In this document: in pieces, positions 51,220 to 59,913 of the stretch | Position numbering within the stretch: the stretch's first letter is position 1 | Layout of the letters: every line of letters begins with the position of its first letter | Assembly: GCA_025964575.1 (NCBI GenBank) | Contig: JAOPYO010000195.1 | Coordinates: forward strand, 1 to 64,000 | Length of the DNA stretch: 64,000 nt | Source of the DNA: Actinomycetes bacterium | GTDB lineage: Bacteria; Actinomycetota; Actinomycetes; Streptosporangiales; Streptosporangiaceae | Direction: 5' to 3' | The notes under the pieces: generated by a model | What the model saw: the letters and a program-made list of their open reading frames with translations, nothing else | Databases searched by the model: none | What the model was told of the DNA's origin: nothing | Position numbers and translations under genes: made by a program

Positions 51220-52272
51220 ATGCGGCGAAAAGTCGGCACGATCCTTGTGGCATTGGGTGCTTTCCTCCTCGTATTCGCGCCGCTGCTCAAGCTCTACGTC
51301 GCACCCAGGGTCGTGATCGCGCCGACCGACTTCTTTCAGATGACCGAGCTCAGGGGCACGAACGCGTCCTACTTCGACGGCGCCAAGCTGAAGAACATCA
51401 CCGGTGCCTCGATCGTCGCGGTCAACACCGTGCGGGGTGACCCGGTGGCCAGCACGACTGACACCGCGGTCTGGGACTACTTCGTCTCCATCAAGGACCC
51501 CGATCGTGACTACGCCATCGCCAACCAGACGAGCCGGTACGCGCTCAACCGGCACACCGGTGAGCTGATCAACTGCTGTGGGGCCTCGGTCGAGCAGGAC
51601 ACCAGCGTCCGGCTGGCGGGCCTGGGGGTGATCTGGCCGATCGGCCGGGTCGAACGGAAGACCTACCCCTACTTCGACCCGCAGACCAAGCGGGCCTGGC
51701 CGATGAAGTACCAGGGTCAGGACCGGATCCAGGGGACCACCGCCTACCGGTTCGAGCAGACGATCCCGGAGACGAAGGTCGCCACCGTCGGTGCGGTCCC
51801 GGGTGCCCTGCTCGGGCTGGACAAGTTCAAGAACTACAAGGTCGACGGCTTCTACACCGCGACCGTGACCATCTGGGTGGATCCGCGGACCGGAATCCCG
51901 ATCGCGCAGAAGCAGTCGATTCACGCCACGAACCGCACCAAGGACGGCGCCGGGATGTTCGTCGCGGCCAAGACTGATCTGAAGACCACCGAGAAGTCCG
52001 AGAAGGACCTGGTCAAGCTGTCGGATGGCTATGCCTGGAAGTTCGCCGCGGTCAACCAGTGGCTGCCGGTCGGAACGCTGGTCCTCGGTCTGTTCCTGCT
52101 CGCCATCGGCGTACTCCTCCCGCTCTTCGAGAGCAGCGGTGGCCGGGACGAACGCCCGAGGTCACATGCCAAGGGCGGCCCAGGGCAGACCCCTCGGCCG
52201 GAGCCGCAGGCCGAACTCGGGCTCCCCGTTCCGGATCGCCCTGGCTCTGACCGGTATTCGAGCCGGTCCTGA
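51220..52272 (+). CDS. DUF3068 (PorA-family-like) membrane-anchored protein
   Basis: 350 residues. An N-terminal helix (GTILVALGAFLLVFAPLLKL), a large extracytoplasmic beta-rich domain (about 30-275) with YALNRHTGELINCCGASVEQ and VIWPIGRVERKTYPYFD, a second helix (about 285-308, VGTLVLGLFLLAIGVLLPLF) and a Pro/Gly-rich cytoplasmic tail follow. This two-helix architecture and length are those of DUF3068 proteins, widespread in actinobacteria and of unknown function. GGAGG lies eight bases before the ATG. It is divergent from the MFS/AftD operon. Confidence 0.88.
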   Translation: MRRKVGTILVALGAFLLVFAPLLKLYVAPRVVIAPTDFFQMTELRGTNASYFDGAKLKNITGASIVAVNTVRGDPVASTTDTAVWDYFVSIKDPDRDYAIANQTSRYALNRHTGELINCCGASVEQDTSVRLAGLGVIWPIGRVERKTYPYFDPQTKRAWPMKYQGQDRIQGTTAYRFEQTIPETKVATVGAVPGALLGLDKFKNYKVDGFYTATVTIWVDPRTGIPIAQKQSIHATNRTKDGAGMFVAAKTDLKTTEKSEKDLVKLSDGYAWKFAAVNQWLPVGTLVLGLFLLAIGVLLPLFESSGGRDERPRSHAKGGPGQTPRPEPQAELGLPVPDRPGSDRYSSRS

Positions 52273-52286
52273 TCTGATACGTGTTC

Positions 52287-52321
52287 CAGCGCCCCGGGTG
52301 GGAGGTCCACCCAGGGCGCTG
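52287..52321. terminator. Hairpin after DUF3068 gene
   Basis: 15-bp arms 52287-52301 and 52307-52321 with one mismatch and a five-base loop, 14 bases after the stop. Confidence 0.75.
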
Positions 52322-52360
52322 TCTGGTGACGGCTCACTCCAGATCCTCAACTAGAACCTG

Positions 52361-52390
52361 TTGCAGTTTTGCGGCCGTAGCGCCTACAGT
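52361..52390 (+). promoter_or_regulatory. Promoter for nitronate-monooxygenase-family gene
   Basis: TTGCAG (52361-52366), 18 bases, TACAGT (52385-52390), six bases before GTG 52397. Both boxes are good for an actinobacterial housekeeping sigma factor, and the spacing implies a leaderless transcript. Confidence 0.6.
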
Positions 52391-52396
52391 CGGCGT

Positions 52397-53506
52397 GTGC
52401 GGACACGTGTAACCGAGCTATTCGGTATCGAGTACCCGATCTTTGCGTTCAGTCACTGCCGCGACGTGGTCGCCGCAGTGAGCCGCGCTGGCGGCATGGG
52501 CGTCCTTGGCGCGCTGTACTTCACCCCCGAGGAGCTCGAGCTCGAGCTCAAGTGGATCGACGAGAACGTCGGCGGCAAGCCGTACGGAGTCGACGTGGTG
52601 ATGCCGGCGAAGTACGAGGGTGCGGACCTTGGCGACGCGGACGAGCTGCTCGGCAAGCTCCAGGGGATGATCCCCCAGGAGCACCGGCAGTTCCTCGAGG
52701 AACTGCTGACGGAGCATGGTGTCGAGCCGTCCACGGAGACCGCCGGGCGCGCTCTGCTGGGCTGGACCGACCAGACGGCACGGCCGCAGGTCGAGGTGGC
52801 GCTCCGGCACCCGATCGCGCTGCTGGCCAACGCGCTCGGCCCGCCGCCCGCCGACGTCGTGGAACTGGCACACGAGCACGGGGTCAAGGTGGCCGGCCTG
52901 GCCTCCAATGCCCGGCACGCGCGCAAGCAGGTCGAGGTCGGCGTCGACATCATCGTCGCGCAGGGCACCGAGGCCGGCGGTCACACCGGTGACGTGTCGA
53001 CCATGGTCCTCATCCCCGAGGTGGTCGACGCCGTCGGCGAGGACACCATGGTGCTGGCGGCCGGTGGCATCGGCCGGGGCCGTCAGATGGCGGCCGCGCT
53101 GGCGCTGGGCGCCGAGGGAGTATGGACCGGCTCGATCTGGCTCACCGTGGAGGAGGCCGACACCCCCGAGGGTGCGCTGCCCAAGCTGCTCAAGGCCACC
53201 TCGCGCGACACCGTACGGTCCCGTGCCTGGACCGGGAAGCCGGCCCGCTTCCTCAAGACGGCGTGGACCGAGGCGTGGGAGAGCGAGAAGTCTCCCGGCT
53301 ATCTGCCGATGCCGATGCAGTTCATGCTGATCTCCGACGCGCTGCGCCGGATCAGCCGGTCCGGCGACGGCGAGCTGATCACCTTCCCGGTCGGCCAGAT
53401 CGTCGGCTCGATGAACCAGGTCAAGCCGTCCAGCAAGGTGATCCTCGACATCATCGAGGAGTACATCGAGGCCATCGAGCGCCTCAACACCATCACCGAG
53501 GGCTGA
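52397..53506 (+). CDS. Nitronate monooxygenase-family FMN enzyme (Rv1533-like)
   Basis: 369-residue TIM-barrel flavoenzyme. It opens VRTRVTELFGIEYPIFAFSH and has AAVSRAGGMGVLGALYFTPE, GGKPYGVDVVMP, the FMN-phosphate loops VAQGTEAGGHTGDVSTM and LAAGGIGRGRQMAAALALGA, then GVWTGSIWLTVEEA. The pattern is very close to mycobacterial Rv1533 as I recall it. The His in EAGGHTG is the likely catalytic base. Related enzymes oxidise nitronates or act on CoA thioesters (IpdC in sterol ring degradation), so the real substrate is open. GTG 52397 starts a leaderless-type transcript; it ends 12 bases before a convergent gene. Confidence 0.9.
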   Translation: MRTRVTELFGIEYPIFAFSHCRDVVAAVSRAGGMGVLGALYFTPEELELELKWIDENVGGKPYGVDVVMPAKYEGADLGDADELLGKLQGMIPQEHRQFLEELLTEHGVEPSTETAGRALLGWTDQTARPQVEVALRHPIALLANALGPPPADVVELAHEHGVKVAGLASNARHARKQVEVGVDIIVAQGTEAGGHTGDVSTMVLIPEVVDAVGEDTMVLAAGGIGRGRQMAAALALGAEGVWTGSIWLTVEEADTPEGALPKLLKATSRDTVRSRAWTGKPARFLKTAWTEAWESEKSPGYLPMPMQFMLISDALRRISRSGDGELITFPVGQIVGSMNQVKPSSKVILDIIEEYIEAIERLNTITEG

Positions 53507-53518
53507 CTCCCGCGCCGG

Positions 53519-53998
53519 TTACCAGCGGGTCAGCCAGGAGAGGGCCCGTCCGATGACCAGGTAGACCCCGGCGGCCAGGCCCCAGTTCTGATACATCTGG
53601 TGCTTGGGGTCGGGGTTGGTGAACACGTCGTGGAACGGCGACGCCAGCCAGGTGCCCATTCGCATGATCGCGTGTACGACGTCGTTGGCCTGGTTGGCGT
53701 CGCTCCAGGTCAGCAATATGCCGAGGCCGAGGATCAGCGCCGCGGCCACGGCCGCCATCCAGAGGGCGGCGCTGATCGGGTTGCGCCGGTGGCGCCGCCG
53801 GCGCCGGGCGGTCTTCTGGTCCGCCGGCACGGTCTTGGGCTCGGCCTCCGCGGCCCGCCGCCCGTTGAAGATCCGCGGCCGGGACGTGCCGGTCTCCTCC
53901 GCCGTACGCCTGCGGAACAGGCGGGGACGGGTGGTCTGGGGCTCGGTTTCGATCGCGGGCTCTTGGGTCTGGCGCCTGCGCCATATCTGAACGGTCAT
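53519..53998 (-). CDS. Small basic membrane protein, unknown function
   Basis: 159 residues. The first 75 are strongly basic and probably disordered (RRRQTQEPA, RLFRRRTAEETG, ARRRRRHRRNP). Two hydrophobic segments follow: ISAALWMAAVAAALILGLGI and, after a loop SDANQANDVVHAIMRMGTWL, GLAAGVYLVIGRALSWL at the C-terminus. AGGAGGAG lies about ten bases before the ATG. No family recognised. It stands alone between the NMO-family gene and the crotonase gene; the 158-bp gap upstream holds only its promoter and the downstream end of the next gene. Confidence 0.7.
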   Translation of the reverse strand: MTVQIWRRRQTQEPAIETEPQTTRPRLFRRRTAEETGTSRPRIFNGRRAAEAEPKTVPADQKTARRRRRHRRNPISAALWMAAVAAALILGLGILLTWSDANQANDVVHAIMRMGTWLASPFHDVFTNPDPKHQMYQNWGLAAGVYLVIGRALSWLTRW

Positions 53999-54156
53999 CG
54001 GTGGCTCACTCCTCCTGCGGGGGCAGGTTCAGGTGCCCGCGTTGTGCCTCAGGAGACGTGTTCTAAACAAGACGCAGCACCGCGGCCTCCGCCGCTGCCA
54101 CAACAAGGTCAGCCTGTTCGCCGTGTTCGGCGAAGGCCATCCCCCGCTGGGAGCCG

Positions 54157-54969
54157 TTACTTGCCGTGGTAGACGGCGGGACGCTTCTCCTTGAAGGCGC
54201 GGGAGCCTTCCTTGGCGTCCGCGGAGCCGATCACCGGCCAGCCGATCTCGTCGGAGACCTTCAGTGCCTCCTCCTCGGGCAGGTGCACGGTCTCCCGGTA
54301 GGCGCGCAGGATCGCCTGGGCCGACAGCGGCGCGGAAGCGGCGACGTCGTCGGCGAGCTCACGTGCGACATCCAAGGCCGAACCGTCCGGCACCACCTTG
54401 TTGATCAGGCCGTAGCTCAGTGCCTCGTCCGCGGTGACGGAGCGGCCGGTGAGCAGGATGTCCATCGCGTGCACGTACGGGATCTGGCGGGGCAGCCGGA
54501 TCGCGCTGCCGCCCATCGGGAACAGCCCGCGCTTGGCCTCGAACAGGCCGAGGGTGGCGGAGGCGCCGGCCACCCGCAGGTCGGTGCCGAGCAGCAGTTC
54601 GGTGCCGCCGGCCACCGCGTACCCCTCGACCGCCGCGATCAGTGGCTTGGTCGACTGGCCGTCCCGGAGCAGACCTTTCCAGTGGAAGTTCGGGATCTCC
54701 TGCGCGCGCTGCTGGACTCGCGGGTCCTCCGATGGGGTACCCATCGCCTTGAGGTCGGCGCCCGCGCAGAACACACCGTCGGCTCCGGTCAGGATTCCGA
54801 CCCGCACGGAAGGAGTCTCGGAGATGTACGCCCATGCGTCGGCCAGCCCGACCAGCATGTCCGAGCTCAAGGCGTTGCGTGCCGCAGGGCGGTTCATCGT
54901 CACGATGACGACATGCCCGTCCTGCTCGACGGTGCAGTGCGGGGTGCTGATCGGCAGCAGCTCGGCCAT
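54157..54969 (-). CDS. Enoyl-CoA hydratase/crotonase, EchA19-like
   Basis: Hydrates enoyl-CoA thioesters, 270 residues. It has VIVTMNRPAARNALSSDML, the oxyanion segment GVFCAGADLKAM, TKPLIAAVEGYAVAGGTELL with the catalytic-Glu region, EAKRGLFPMGGSAIRLPRQI, and DAKEGSRAFKEKRPAVYHGK at the end. The pattern closely follows mycobacterial EchA19, which acts on sterol side-chain enoyl-CoAs. ATG 54969 has GAGGAGA just upstream; a longer frame adds 18 unlikely residues. It is divergent from an acyl-CoA ligase operon with two palindromes between, a layout like echA19/fadD19 in M. tuberculosis. Confidence 0.9.
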   Translation of the reverse strand: MAELLPISTPHCTVEQDGHVVIVTMNRPAARNALSSDMLVGLADAWAYISETPSVRVGILTGADGVFCAGADLKAMGTPSEDPRVQQRAQEIPNFHWKGLLRDGQSTKPLIAAVEGYAVAGGTELLLGTDLRVAGASATLGLFEAKRGLFPMGGSAIRLPRQIPYVHAMDILLTGRSVTADEALSYGLINKVVPDGSALDVARELADDVAASAPLSAQAILRAYRETVHLPEEEALKVSDEIGWPVIGSADAKEGSRAFKEKRPAVYHGK

Positions 54970-55021
54970 GCTCTCTCCTCGCTCGGGAGCCGGTCCCGAA
55001 AGGCAGGTCCGGCCGGAAAAC

Positions 55022-55035
55022 AAGAACAGATTCTA
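55022..55035. promoter_or_regulatory. KstR-like inverted repeat upstream of the crotonase gene
   Basis: AGAA-CAGA-TTCT core (55023-55034) in the sequence AAGAACAGATTCTA. It resembles the sterol-repressor (KstR) consensus TNNAACNNGTTNNA as I recall it, with about two mismatches. On the minus strand TAGAAT within it could also be the -10 box. Confidence 0.35.
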
Positions 55036-55119
55036 GTAATTGGCCGGGCCGGTGGACAGGTCTTGCCGAGTAAAACTGAAACGTGATCTACTTTGGATCC
55101 GAAACCGACTGAACACACC

Positions 55120-55137
55120 ATACGACGTGCGTCGTAT
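55120..55137. promoter_or_regulatory. 18-bp palindromic operator before the fadD operon
   Basis: ATACGACG-TG-CGTCGTAT, perfect 8-bp arms with a two-base centre, 33 bases before ATG 55170. TetR-type operators look like this; no TetR gene is in the window. Confidence 0.65.
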
Positions 55138-55169
55138 CGGGGACCCGCCAACGAACGCAGGGAGAGCCG

Positions 55170-56735
55170 ATGGGGTCGTTGGGCTTCTGGCGATTGGCGC
55201 AGCAGGATCCGGAATGGATCGCGGCTGTCGACCCGGATGGCACCGAATACACCGCCGGTGAGCTACTGAGCCGGTCCAACCGGCTCGTCCACGGTCTGCG
55301 AGGGCTGGGTCTGCAGCCAGGCGACGGCGTCTGTGGTCTGGTGCCGAACGGCGTCGACGGGCTGGTGCTCTATCTGGCCGCGCTTCAGGCCGGCTGGTAC
55401 TACACGCCGATCAACTGGCACCTGACCGGCCCCGAGATCGGCTACATCGTGGCCGACAGTGAGGCCAAGGCGTTCTTCGTCGATGGCCGTCACGCTGCCG
55501 AGGGCCTCAAGGGTGCCGACGAGGCCGGGCTGGACCCGCACCGCCGCTTCGCCTTCGGTGAGGCCGAGGGTTTCCAGCCCGTCGAGGAACTCGTCGAGGG
55601 GCAGCCCGACACCGCCCCGGCCGATCGCAGCAACGGCGCCACCATGCACTACACCTCGGGCACCACCGGTCGTCCGAAGGGCGTGAAGCGCCGGCTGGCC
55701 GGGATCGACCCCGATGACGCCGCGGAGCTGATGACGTTCCTGCTGACCTTCTTCGGCTTCACGCCGGGGCGGCCCGCGGGCAAAGGCGACGAGGCGCATC
55801 TGATCACCTCGCCGAACTACCACACGGCGGTCACCCAGTTCGGGGGCTCCGCCCTGCACATGGGCCACACGCTGGTCTACATGGACAAGTGGGACGCCGA
55901 GGACACACTCAAGGCGATCGAGAAGTACAAGATCACCAACACGCACATGGTGCCGACCCACTTCAAGCGGCTGCTGTCCCTCCCGAAGGAGACCCGCGAG
56001 AAGTACGACGTATCCAGCATGAAGTGGGCCATTCACGCCGCCGCGCCCTGTCCGGTGCCGCTCAAGCACCAGATGCTCGACTGGTGGGGCGAGTGCATCT
56101 GGGAGTACTACGCGGCCACCGAGGGCGGCGGCACCATCGCCTCCCCGAAGGACTGGCTGGCGCACCCCGGCACCGTCGGCAGTCGCTGGCCGATCAGCGA
56201 ACTGCTGATCGTCGACGATGACGGTAACGAGGTGCCTACCGGCACTTCGGGCACGATCTATATGAAGATGGCCGGCGTTGAGTTCGAGTACAAGGGCGAC
56301 AAGGAAAAGACGGAGAAGGATCGGCTTCGCGACTTCTTCACCGTCGGCGACATCGGTTATCTGACCGAGGACGGCTTCCTGTTCCTGTCCGACCGCAAGG
56401 CCGACCTGATCATCTCGGGTGGAGCCAACATCTACCCGGCCGAGATCGAGAACGAGATCATCCTGAATTCCAAGGTCGCGGACGTCGCCGTGTTCGGCAT
56501 CCCGAACGAGGAATGGGGCGAGGAGATCAAGGCCGTGGTCGAACCCGCCGAGGGCGTGACGCCAGGCCCTGAGCTGACCAAGGAGATCTTCGAGTTCCTC
56601 GAGGGCCGGCTGGCGAAGATGAAGTGGCCGCGCACCATCGACTTCGTCGAGACGCTGCCCCGCGAGCCCAACGGCAAGCTCCTCAAACGTAAGCTCCGCG
56701 ACCCGTACTGGAAGGACCGGCAAAGTGCCATCTAG
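55170..56735 (+). CDS. Acyl-CoA synthetase (FadD, FadD4-like)
   Basis: ATP-dependent acyl-CoA or acyl-adenylate ligase, 521 residues. It has the P-loop TMHYTSGTTGRPKGVKRR near 155, PNYHTAVTQFGGSALHMGHT, YYAATEGGGTIASP near 315, the hinge region FFTVGDIGYLTEDGFLFLSD, RKADLIISGGANIYPAEIEN, and the C-terminal catalytic Lys in EPNGKLLKRKLRDPYW. AGGGAGA lies before the ATG. First gene of the operon; its last 11 bases overlap the DUF35 gene. The substrate is likely a sterol- or fatty-acid side-chain carboxylate from context. Confidence 0.92.
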   Translation: MGSLGFWRLAQQDPEWIAAVDPDGTEYTAGELLSRSNRLVHGLRGLGLQPGDGVCGLVPNGVDGLVLYLAALQAGWYYTPINWHLTGPEIGYIVADSEAKAFFVDGRHAAEGLKGADEAGLDPHRRFAFGEAEGFQPVEELVEGQPDTAPADRSNGATMHYTSGTTGRPKGVKRRLAGIDPDDAAELMTFLLTFFGFTPGRPAGKGDEAHLITSPNYHTAVTQFGGSALHMGHTLVYMDKWDAEDTLKAIEKYKITNTHMVPTHFKRLLSLPKETREKYDVSSMKWAIHAAAPCPVPLKHQMLDWWGECIWEYYAATEGGGTIASPKDWLAHPGTVGSRWPISELLIVDDDGNEVPTGTSGTIYMKMAGVEFEYKGDKEKTEKDRLRDFFTVGDIGYLTEDGFLFLSDRKADLIISGGANIYPAEIENEIILNSKVADVAVFGIPNEEWGEEIKAVVEPAEGVTPGPELTKEIFEFLEGRLAKMKWPRTIDFVETLPREPNGKLLKRKLRDPYWKDRQSAI

Positions 56736-57654
56736 CCCGAACCACGTCCTGGAGTTCCCGGGCGGGTACACGCGGTCGGTGGGCCCGGTGATCGGCCGGT
56801 TTCTGTCCGAGCTGCGCGACGGCCGCCTGGTCGGCGTACGCGCCGAGTCCGGGCGGGTGCTCTTTCCCCCGACGGAGTACGACCCGGACAACGGCAATGC
56901 CGTCACAGAGGAGTACGTCGAGGTCGGCCCGGTCGGGACCGTCGTGTCCTGGTCATGGGTGGCCGAGCCGCTCGGCTCGCATCCGCTGCAACGGCCGTTC
57001 GCCTGGGCGCTGATCAAGCCCGACGGCGCGGACACCGCGCTGCTGCACGTCCTCGACCTGGGCGTGCACGACCGCGGAGCCAAGCCACCTCGCGAGTTGA
57101 AGACCGGCATGCGGGTCCGCCCGCGCTTCAAGACAGCGCGCATCGGTGACATCACCGACATCGAGGCCTTCCTGCCCGAGGTCACGATGATCAACTCCTC
57201 GACCCGGCTGGAGTTCGAGCTGAAGCCTGGCAGGGCGCTTGACCGGTTCCTGGACGGCATGTCCGAGGGCCGCATCCTCGGGCACAAGTGCGGGGTCTGC
57301 GGCAAGGTCGTCGTGCCGATGAGGGGTCTGTGCCCGACGGATGGCGTGCCCACCACCGAGGAGGTGGAGATCGCGGACACCGGCACGATCACCACCTTCG
57401 CGGTCAACAACATCCCGGACCCGCGAGCTCCCGAGGTGCCGTTCGTCTCGGCCTACATCCTGCTCGACGGTGCCGACATCGCGATGCTCACACTGGTCGC
57501 CGGCATCCCCGCAAACCAGGTCAGGATGGGCATGCGGGTGAAGGCCGCCTGGAAGCCGCGCGAGGAGTGGGGCCGGACCATCCAGAACATCCGATGGTTC
57601 GAGCCGTCCGGCGAACCCGACGCCCCCTTCGAGTCGATCAAGGATTACACATGA
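56725..57654 (+). CDS. Tandem DUF35 (OB-fold, zinc-ribbon) protein, Rv3521-like
   Basis: 309 residues made of two OB-fold units. The first (about 60-135, VGTVVSWSWVAEPL, FAWALIKPDGADTALLHVLD) lacks the ribbon. The second has the ribbon HKCGVCGKVVVPMRGLCPTDG (about 188-210), where the fourth expected Cys is replaced (CPTD), then GTITTFAVNNIP and FVSAYILLDGADIAMLTLV. DUF35 proteins form complexes with Ltp-type thiolase-fold enzymes, as ChsH2 does with Ltp2, serving as CoA-ester-binding partners. GTG 56725 has AAGGA eight bases upstream. The order DUF35, 347-residue and 386-residue thiolase-fold genes equals Rv3521-ltp4-ltp3. Confidence 0.88.
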   Translation: MPSSPNHVLEFPGGYTRSVGPVIGRFLSELRDGRLVGVRAESGRVLFPPTEYDPDNGNAVTEEYVEVGPVGTVVSWSWVAEPLGSHPLQRPFAWALIKPDGADTALLHVLDLGVHDRGAKPPRELKTGMRVRPRFKTARIGDITDIEAFLPEVTMINSSTRLEFELKPGRALDRFLDGMSEGRILGHKCGVCGKVVVPMRGLCPTDGVPTTEEVEIADTGTITTFAVNNIPDPRAPEVPFVSAYILLDGADIAMLTLVAGIPANQVRMGMRVKAAWKPREEWGRTIQNIRWFEPSGEPDAPFESIKDYT

Positions 57655-57694
57655 CCGCGAACCGGCGGCTGCGAGCCGCGAGCGGAGCGAGCAC

Positions 57695-58738
57695 ATGAAC
57701 AGAGACGTGGCGATCGTCGCCTTCTCCCAGACGCATCACACCGCCACCGACCAGGGACTGTCGGAGACCGAGCTGATCCTGCCGGTCCTTCAGGAGATCA
57801 AGGCCACGACCGGGCTGAACCGGTTCGGTTTCACCTGCTCAGGGTCCTGCGACTATCTGGTCGGCGCGCCCTTCTCGTTCGTGGCCGCACTGGACGCGGT
57901 CGGCGCCTGGCCACCGATCTCGGAGAGTCACGTCGAGATGGACGGCGCCTGGGCGCTGTACGAGGCGTGGGTGAAACTGCAGCATGGCGAGATCGATACC
58001 GCTCTGGTCTATGGCTTCGGCAAGCCGAGCCAGGGGGTGCTGCGGCAGGTCATGACCCTGCAGCTCGATCCGTACTACCTGGCTCCCCTCGGCGCGGACC
58101 AGGTGTCGCTGGCCGCCCTGCAGGCCCGTGCCTACCTGGACAGGTCCGGCGCCAAGGAGGATGACCTGCTCGCCGTCGCGACCAGGTCCCGTCAGGCCGG
58201 CCGCGAGAATCCGTACGCCCTTCATCTGGACGACCCCACGGGCGACGCGGCGTACGACGTGGCGCCGCTCAAGGTGCACGACGTGGCACCGGACGCGGAC
58301 GGGGTCGCGGCGATCGTGCTGGCTGCCGGCGACAGGGCGCGGGAGCTGTGCGAGCGCCCCGCCTGGATCTGCGGTATCGATCACCGCAGCGACGCCCACT
58401 CACTGGGCGCCCGCGACCTGAGCCGATCGGAGTCCACCCGGATCGCCGGTGTCAAGGCGGGGGCGACGGGCATCGAGGTGGCCGAACTGCACGCGCAGTT
58501 CAGCCACGAGGAGCTCATCCTGCGGGAGGCCTTGGGCCTCTCCGAAGAGGTCGTGATCAACCCGTCCGGTGGGCCGCTGTCCGCCAACCCGGTGATGGCC
58601 ACCGGCCTCATCCGGCTCGGCGAGGCCGCCGCCCGGATCCATTCCGGTGCGGCCACCAGGACCCTCGGCCACGCCAGCGCCGGTCCCTGTTTGCAGCAGA
58701 ACCTCGTCTGCGTCCTCTCGGGAGACAGCAATGGGTAA
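57695..58738 (+). CDS. Thiolase-fold lipid-transfer protein, Ltp4-like
   Basis: 347 residues of thiolase fold. The N-terminal half has VAIVAFSQTHHTATDQGLSE, FGFTCSGSCDYLVGAPFSFV (Cys near the usual nucleophile position) and ALVYGFGKPSQGVLRQ; the C-terminal half has EVAELHAQFSHEELILREAL, INPSGGPLSANPVMATGLIR and GHASAGPCLQQNLV. The canonical GHPxGATG reads ANPVMATG, so this is not an ordinary thiolase. Ltp3/Ltp4 of Rhodococcus are needed for C24-branched sterol side chains, probably as aldol lyases. GGAG lies before the ATG. Its stop overlaps the next gene by eight bases. Confidence 0.88.
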   Translation: MNRDVAIVAFSQTHHTATDQGLSETELILPVLQEIKATTGLNRFGFTCSGSCDYLVGAPFSFVAALDAVGAWPPISESHVEMDGAWALYEAWVKLQHGEIDTALVYGFGKPSQGVLRQVMTLQLDPYYLAPLGADQVSLAALQARAYLDRSGAKEDDLLAVATRSRQAGRENPYALHLDDPTGDAAYDVAPLKVHDVAPDADGVAAIVLAAGDRARELCERPAWICGIDHRSDAHSLGARDLSRSESTRIAGVKAGATGIEVAELHAQFSHEELILREALGLSEEVVINPSGGPLSANPVMATGLIRLGEAAARIHSGAATRTLGHASAGPCLQQNLVCVLSGDSNG

Positions 58739-59888
58739 CCCCTGCGCGGTGATCGGGGTCGGCCAGACCCAGTACCGCACCAAGCGCACCGATGTGTCCA
58801 TCGCCGGGCTGGCCCGTGAGGCGGCCCTGCGGGCGCTGGAGGACGCCGGGCTGACCTGGGCCGACATCGATGCGGTCGTCATCGGCAAGGCGCCCGACCT
58901 GTTCGAGGGCGTCATGATGCCGGAGGCGTATCTCGCCGACGCGCTCGGTGCCACCGGTAAGCCGATCATGCGAGTCCATACGGCGGGTAGCGTCGGCGGT
59001 TCCACCGGCGTCGTGGCCTCCGGCCTCATCCAGTCGGGCGTGCACGAGCGGGTGCTGGTGCTGGCCTGGGAGAAGCAGTCGGAGTCCAACGCCACCTGGG
59101 CGCTGACGGTCAACACGCCCTACAGCACGTCTCTGGTGGTCGGCGCGGGCGGCTACTTCGCCCCGCACATCCGGGCGTACATGCGGCGCTCCGGTGCGCC
59201 CGACCACATCGGTGCGCTGGTCGCGGTGAAGGACCGGCAGAATGCGCTGAAGAACCCCTACGCGCATTTGAAGATCCCGGGCATCTCCCAGGAGATGGTC
59301 GAGATGACTCCGATGCTGTGGGAGCCGATCCGCTATCTGGAGACGTGCCCGTCCTCGGACGGCGCCTGCGCGATGATCCTGGCGTCCGAGGACGCGGCCA
59401 AGAAGGCCCCCAACAGGCCGGCCTGGGTGCACGGCACCGCGATGCGCTCCGAGCCGATCTTCTTCGCCGGCCGTGACACGGTGAACCCGCAGGCCGGCAA
59501 GGACTGCGCGGCGGACGTCTACCGGCAGGCGGGCATCTCGGACCCGCGCCGCGAGCTGGACTGCGCCGAGGTCTATGTGCCGTTCTCCTGGTACGAGCCG
59601 ATGTGGCTGGAGAACCTTGGCTTCTGCGGTGATGGAGAGGGTTGGAAGCTCACCGAATCCGGCGCCACCGCTCTGGACGGGGACATCCCGTGGAACGCCA
59701 GCGGCGGTGTGTTGTCCTCCAACCCGATCGGGGCGTCCGGTCTGATCCGCTTCGCTGAGGCGGCCCTGCAGGTGCGGGGCCTGGCTGGTGAGCATCAGGT
59801 CGATGGCGCCCGCAAGGCGCTCGGCCACGCCTACGGCGGCGGAGCCCAGTTCTTCGCCATGTGGATCGTCGGCTCGGACAAACCCTGA
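58731..59888 (+). CDS. Thiolase-fold lipid-transfer protein, Ltp3-like
   Basis: 385 residues, thiolase fold. It opens AVIGVGQTQYRTKRTDVSIA, has IMRVHTAGSVGGSTGVVASG where ordinary thiolases carry the nucleophilic Cys (here Ala-Gly), VLVLAWEKQSES, LDCAEVYVPFSWYEPMWLE, WNASGGVLSSNPIGASGLIR and ALGHAYGGGAQFFAMWIVG. Absence of the Cys and Tyr-rich active-site segments fit the retro-aldolase class (Ltp2-like) better than thiolysis. ATG 58731 lies inside the end of the upstream gene (ATGGGTAA). Length matches mycobacterial Ltp3. It probably acts with the adjacent DUF35 and Ltp4-like proteins. Confidence 0.88.
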   Translation: MGNPCAVIGVGQTQYRTKRTDVSIAGLAREAALRALEDAGLTWADIDAVVIGKAPDLFEGVMMPEAYLADALGATGKPIMRVHTAGSVGGSTGVVASGLIQSGVHERVLVLAWEKQSESNATWALTVNTPYSTSLVVGAGGYFAPHIRAYMRRSGAPDHIGALVAVKDRQNALKNPYAHLKIPGISQEMVEMTPMLWEPIRYLETCPSSDGACAMILASEDAAKKAPNRPAWVHGTAMRSEPIFFAGRDTVNPQAGKDCAADVYRQAGISDPRRELDCAEVYVPFSWYEPMWLENLGFCGDGEGWKLTESGATALDGDIPWNASGGVLSSNPIGASGLIRFAEAALQVRGLAGEHQVDGARKALGHAYGGGAQFFAMWIVGSDKP

Positions 59889-59913
59889 ACCCGTTCTCCG
59901 GAGGAGAAGACCG

